Assembly (NCBI GenBank): GCA_002255365.1
Contig: NCBI01000005.1
Location: 42,392-106,391, forward strand
DNA: 64,000 nucleotides
DNA from: Chromatiales bacterium 21-64-14
GTDB lineage: Bacteria > Pseudomonadota > Gammaproteobacteria > 21-64-14
Reading direction: 5' to 3'
Shown: piece by piece, positions 62,478-64,000 of the stretch
Layout of the letters: every line of letters starts with the position of its first letter
Numbering within the stretch: the stretch's first letter is position 1
Made by a program: the position numbers and the translations under genes
Notes under the pieces: generated by a model
What the model was told of the DNA's origin: nothing
Databases searched by the model: none
What the model saw: the letters and a program-made list of their open reading frames with translations, nothing else

Positions 62478-63356
62478 ATGAAGAACACCATACTCTGGAT
62501 TGTGGCCATCGCCTTGGCGGCCGGGATCGCCGCAGTGCTCCACGATCGCCCGTGGGAGGCTCGGCTGGTAGCGCCGGTGGTAACAACGCCGGCCGCGGTT
62601 GCGCCGACGCACCGGCAGACGAAGGAGCCCCTGGTCCGTTATCCCGTCCCCGGCGCGGCTGCCGTGCCCGCGGAAACTTCCGTCGCGCCGCCCCAGAAGC
62701 CTACGGTGTTCTTGCCCACACTCGACGAGAGCGACAAGGCGATACAGCGTGCCCTTGAAGGTCTGTTTGGCGCGCCACGGGTCGAGGCGTTGTTCAACCT
62801 GAATTACCTCGTCCGCCGCATTGTGGTCACCGTGGACAACTTGCCGAAGCGGCGCCTGCCCCTTAGATATCTCCCCATCGGACCGACCATCGGAGATTTC
62901 ATCGCCAAGGGCGCCGGGTCCGGGGATGCGAGGCGCTACACTATCAGCGCGGAGAACTACCGGCGTTACACGCCCTATGTGCAGCTGGTGACCGGCGTGA
63001 ATACTCGGAAATTGGTCGCGGTCTACGTGCGTTTCTATCCCCTGTTCCAGAAAGCGTACCAGGATCTGGGCTATCAATACGGGTATTTCAACGACCGGCT
63101 GATCGAGGTTATCGATGATCTGTTGGCTACCCCTGAGCCCAAGGGGCCCGTTGAGCTGACGCGCCCCAGCGTTTTTTACAAGTTCGCGGACCCACATCTG
63201 GAGGCACTTTCCGCCGGCCAGAAGATCCTGATCCGCATCGGGCCCGTGAATGCCGCCCGGGTCAAGGCCAAGCTGCGGGATATCCGCCAGGCGCTGACGC
63301 ACTTGGGCGCGGGCCATGGCGCTGCCCCACTGGCCCGTTTCGGAGATAGGCGTTAG
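62478..63356 (+). CDS. DUF3014 family membrane-anchored protein
   Basis: A 292-residue protein with one N-terminal membrane helix (about 4-20), a Pro/Ala-rich linker (about 30-75) and a conserved soluble domain (LDESDKAIQRAL, NYLVRRIVVTVDNLPKRRLP, YVQLVTGVNTRKLVAVYVRF). That matches DUF3014. It is probably periplasmic; function unknown. ATG at 62478 is chosen; a TTG six bases upstream is also possible. Confidence 0.78.
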   Translation: MKNTILWIVAIALAAGIAAVLHDRPWEARLVAPVVTTPAAVAPTHRQTKEPLVRYPVPGAAAVPAETSVAPPQKPTVFLPTLDESDKAIQRALEGLFGAPRVEALFNLNYLVRRIVVTVDNLPKRRLPLRYLPIGPTIGDFIAKGAGSGDARRYTISAENYRRYTPYVQLVTGVNTRKLVAVYVRFYPLFQKAYQDLGYQYGYFNDRLIEVIDDLLATPEPKGPVELTRPSVFYKFADPHLEALSAGQKILIRIGPVNAARVKAKLRDIRQALTHLGAGHGAAPLARFGDRR

Positions 63357-63472
63357 GCAGCTTGTTCAGCGGTTCGTGCCGTGGTCGCCGTCGCCACTGG
63401 GGAAAGACATACTCCCTGTGACCCGTGCGCCCGGCCCGGGGTCCGTGCGGCGAACATCGGCGGCCAATACGT

Positions 63473-64000
63473 TTACTTCAGCAAACCCTCGGCGGCCATA
63501 GTGTTCTGGACTGCCGGCCGTGCGGCGACCCGGGCCATGTAGGTCCCCAGTGCCGGCCACCGTCCCATGTCCACCCCCAGATGATGGGTCCAGTTGAGGA
63601 CCGTGAACAGGTAGGCGTCGGCGACGCTGAACGTATCCCCCATCAGGTATGGGTTGTTGCCGAGCCTCTGCTCCAGAAATTCGCAGCGTTGGCCGAAGAC
63701 GCTGAGCTGGTTGGCCTTCCACTCCGCCGTGATTCTGGGGTTGTAGAGGGCGCCGAGAGTCTTGTGGACCTCGGACGCAATGAAATTCATCCACTCCAGG
63801 AGACGGTAGCGCGCCATGGTGCCGGCCTTGGGAGCAAGATTGCACTGCGGCTTCTGATCCGCCAGGTAGTGCAGGATCGCCACGCCCTCAGTCAGGATCT
63901 GACCGTCGTCCAACTGGAGGGCCGGGACATAGCCCTTGGGATTGATCTTCGTATAGTCCGCGCCGTTCGCGGCCGTCTTCTGGGCGAGGTCCACTTTCGC
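63473..64000 (-). CDS. Glutathione S-transferase (partial, beta/GstA type)
   Basis: The coding frame runs off the window end, so the N-terminal part is missing. Visible are KINPKGYVPALQLDDGQILTE (glutathione-binding cis-Pro and Ser-type segment), and the helical domain (NNPYLMGDTFSVADAYLFTVL, the N-capping box). It is closest in layout to E. coli GstA. About 175 residues are present. A GTG near 63994 is internal, not a true start. Confidence 0.9.
   Translation of the reverse strand, partial: AKVDLAQKTAANGADYTKINPKGYVPALQLDDGQILTEGVAILHYLADQKPQCNLAPKAGTMARYRLLEWMNFIASEVHKTLGALYNPRITAEWKANQLSVFGQRCEFLEQRLGNNPYLMGDTFSVADAYLFTVLNWTHHLGVDMGRWPALGTYMARVAARPAVQNTMAAEGLLK

Overview
The window reads as the chromosome of a GC-rich gammaproteobacterium. 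The complete ccmABCDEFGHI operon, cytochrome c4, two DsrC/TusE-like proteins, a DsrE-like remnant, and small families typical of Gammaproteobacteria (DUF2322, DUF3634, DUF5062, DUF1614, DUF3014) suggest a respiring, perhaps sulfur-oxidising lineage near the Chromatiales/Acidiferrobacterales. This placement is inference from gene content; there is no rRNA or tRNA gene to test it.

Layout. 1-1448: start of B12-dependent methionine synthase (metH, minus strand, cut by the window edge). 1751-8938: cytochrome c maturation operon, nearly every junction an overlapping stop/start. 9001-12484: cobalamin riboswitch, BtuB-type receptor, TonB and PduO-type adenosyltransferase. 12502-15516: pstSCA on the minus strand, with no pstB beside it. 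15790-29488: housekeeping and accessory genes (DUF2322, EngB, cytochrome c4, DsbA, AlsS-type acetolactate synthase, HlyIII, DsrC paralogue, broken dsrE, cupin, ArsR, GST/HxlR pair, methyltransferase). A strong candidate small RNA with C-rich loops lies at about 17309-17432.

29957-46297 holds an aryl-polyene/xanthomonadin-like pigment cluster built as two convergent operons. The plus-strand operon carries a halogenase-like flavoprotein, a XanB2-type chorismatase, a MipA/OmpV porin, a PlsC-like acyltransferase and a glycosyltransferase. The minus-strand operon carries ACP, aryl ligase, two dehydratases, LpxL-like acyltransferase, LolA-like carrier, MMPL exporter, polysaccharide deacetylase, ketosynthase, chain-length-factor-like protein and ketoreductase. 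It also holds a decayed methyltransferase and a decayed stretch where a membrane-protein gene is expected. The cluster is flanked by partial copies of one methyltransferase-diguanylate cyclase locus: intact methyltransferase plus broken GGDEF gene on the left, broken methyltransferase plus intact GGDEF gene on the right. This is a footprint of how the cluster was inserted.

47277-64000: diguanylate cyclase, YkgJ-like protein, a second DsrC-like protein, a probable B12-salvage trio (DUF71, BtuF-like, DUF6580), adenylate kinase, a TNase-like nuclease, pirin, an azoreductase/LysR pair with an operator over the LysR start codon, a ClC channel with CBS domains, DUF1614, DUF5062, a cold-shock protein, DUF3014 and a GST cut by the window end.

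B12 is a recurring theme: metH, riboswitch-btuB-tonB-adenosyltransferase, and the DUF71-BtuF-DUF6580 set. Covalent haem cytochromes and periplasmic thiol chemistry (ccm, dsbA, cytochrome c4) are another.
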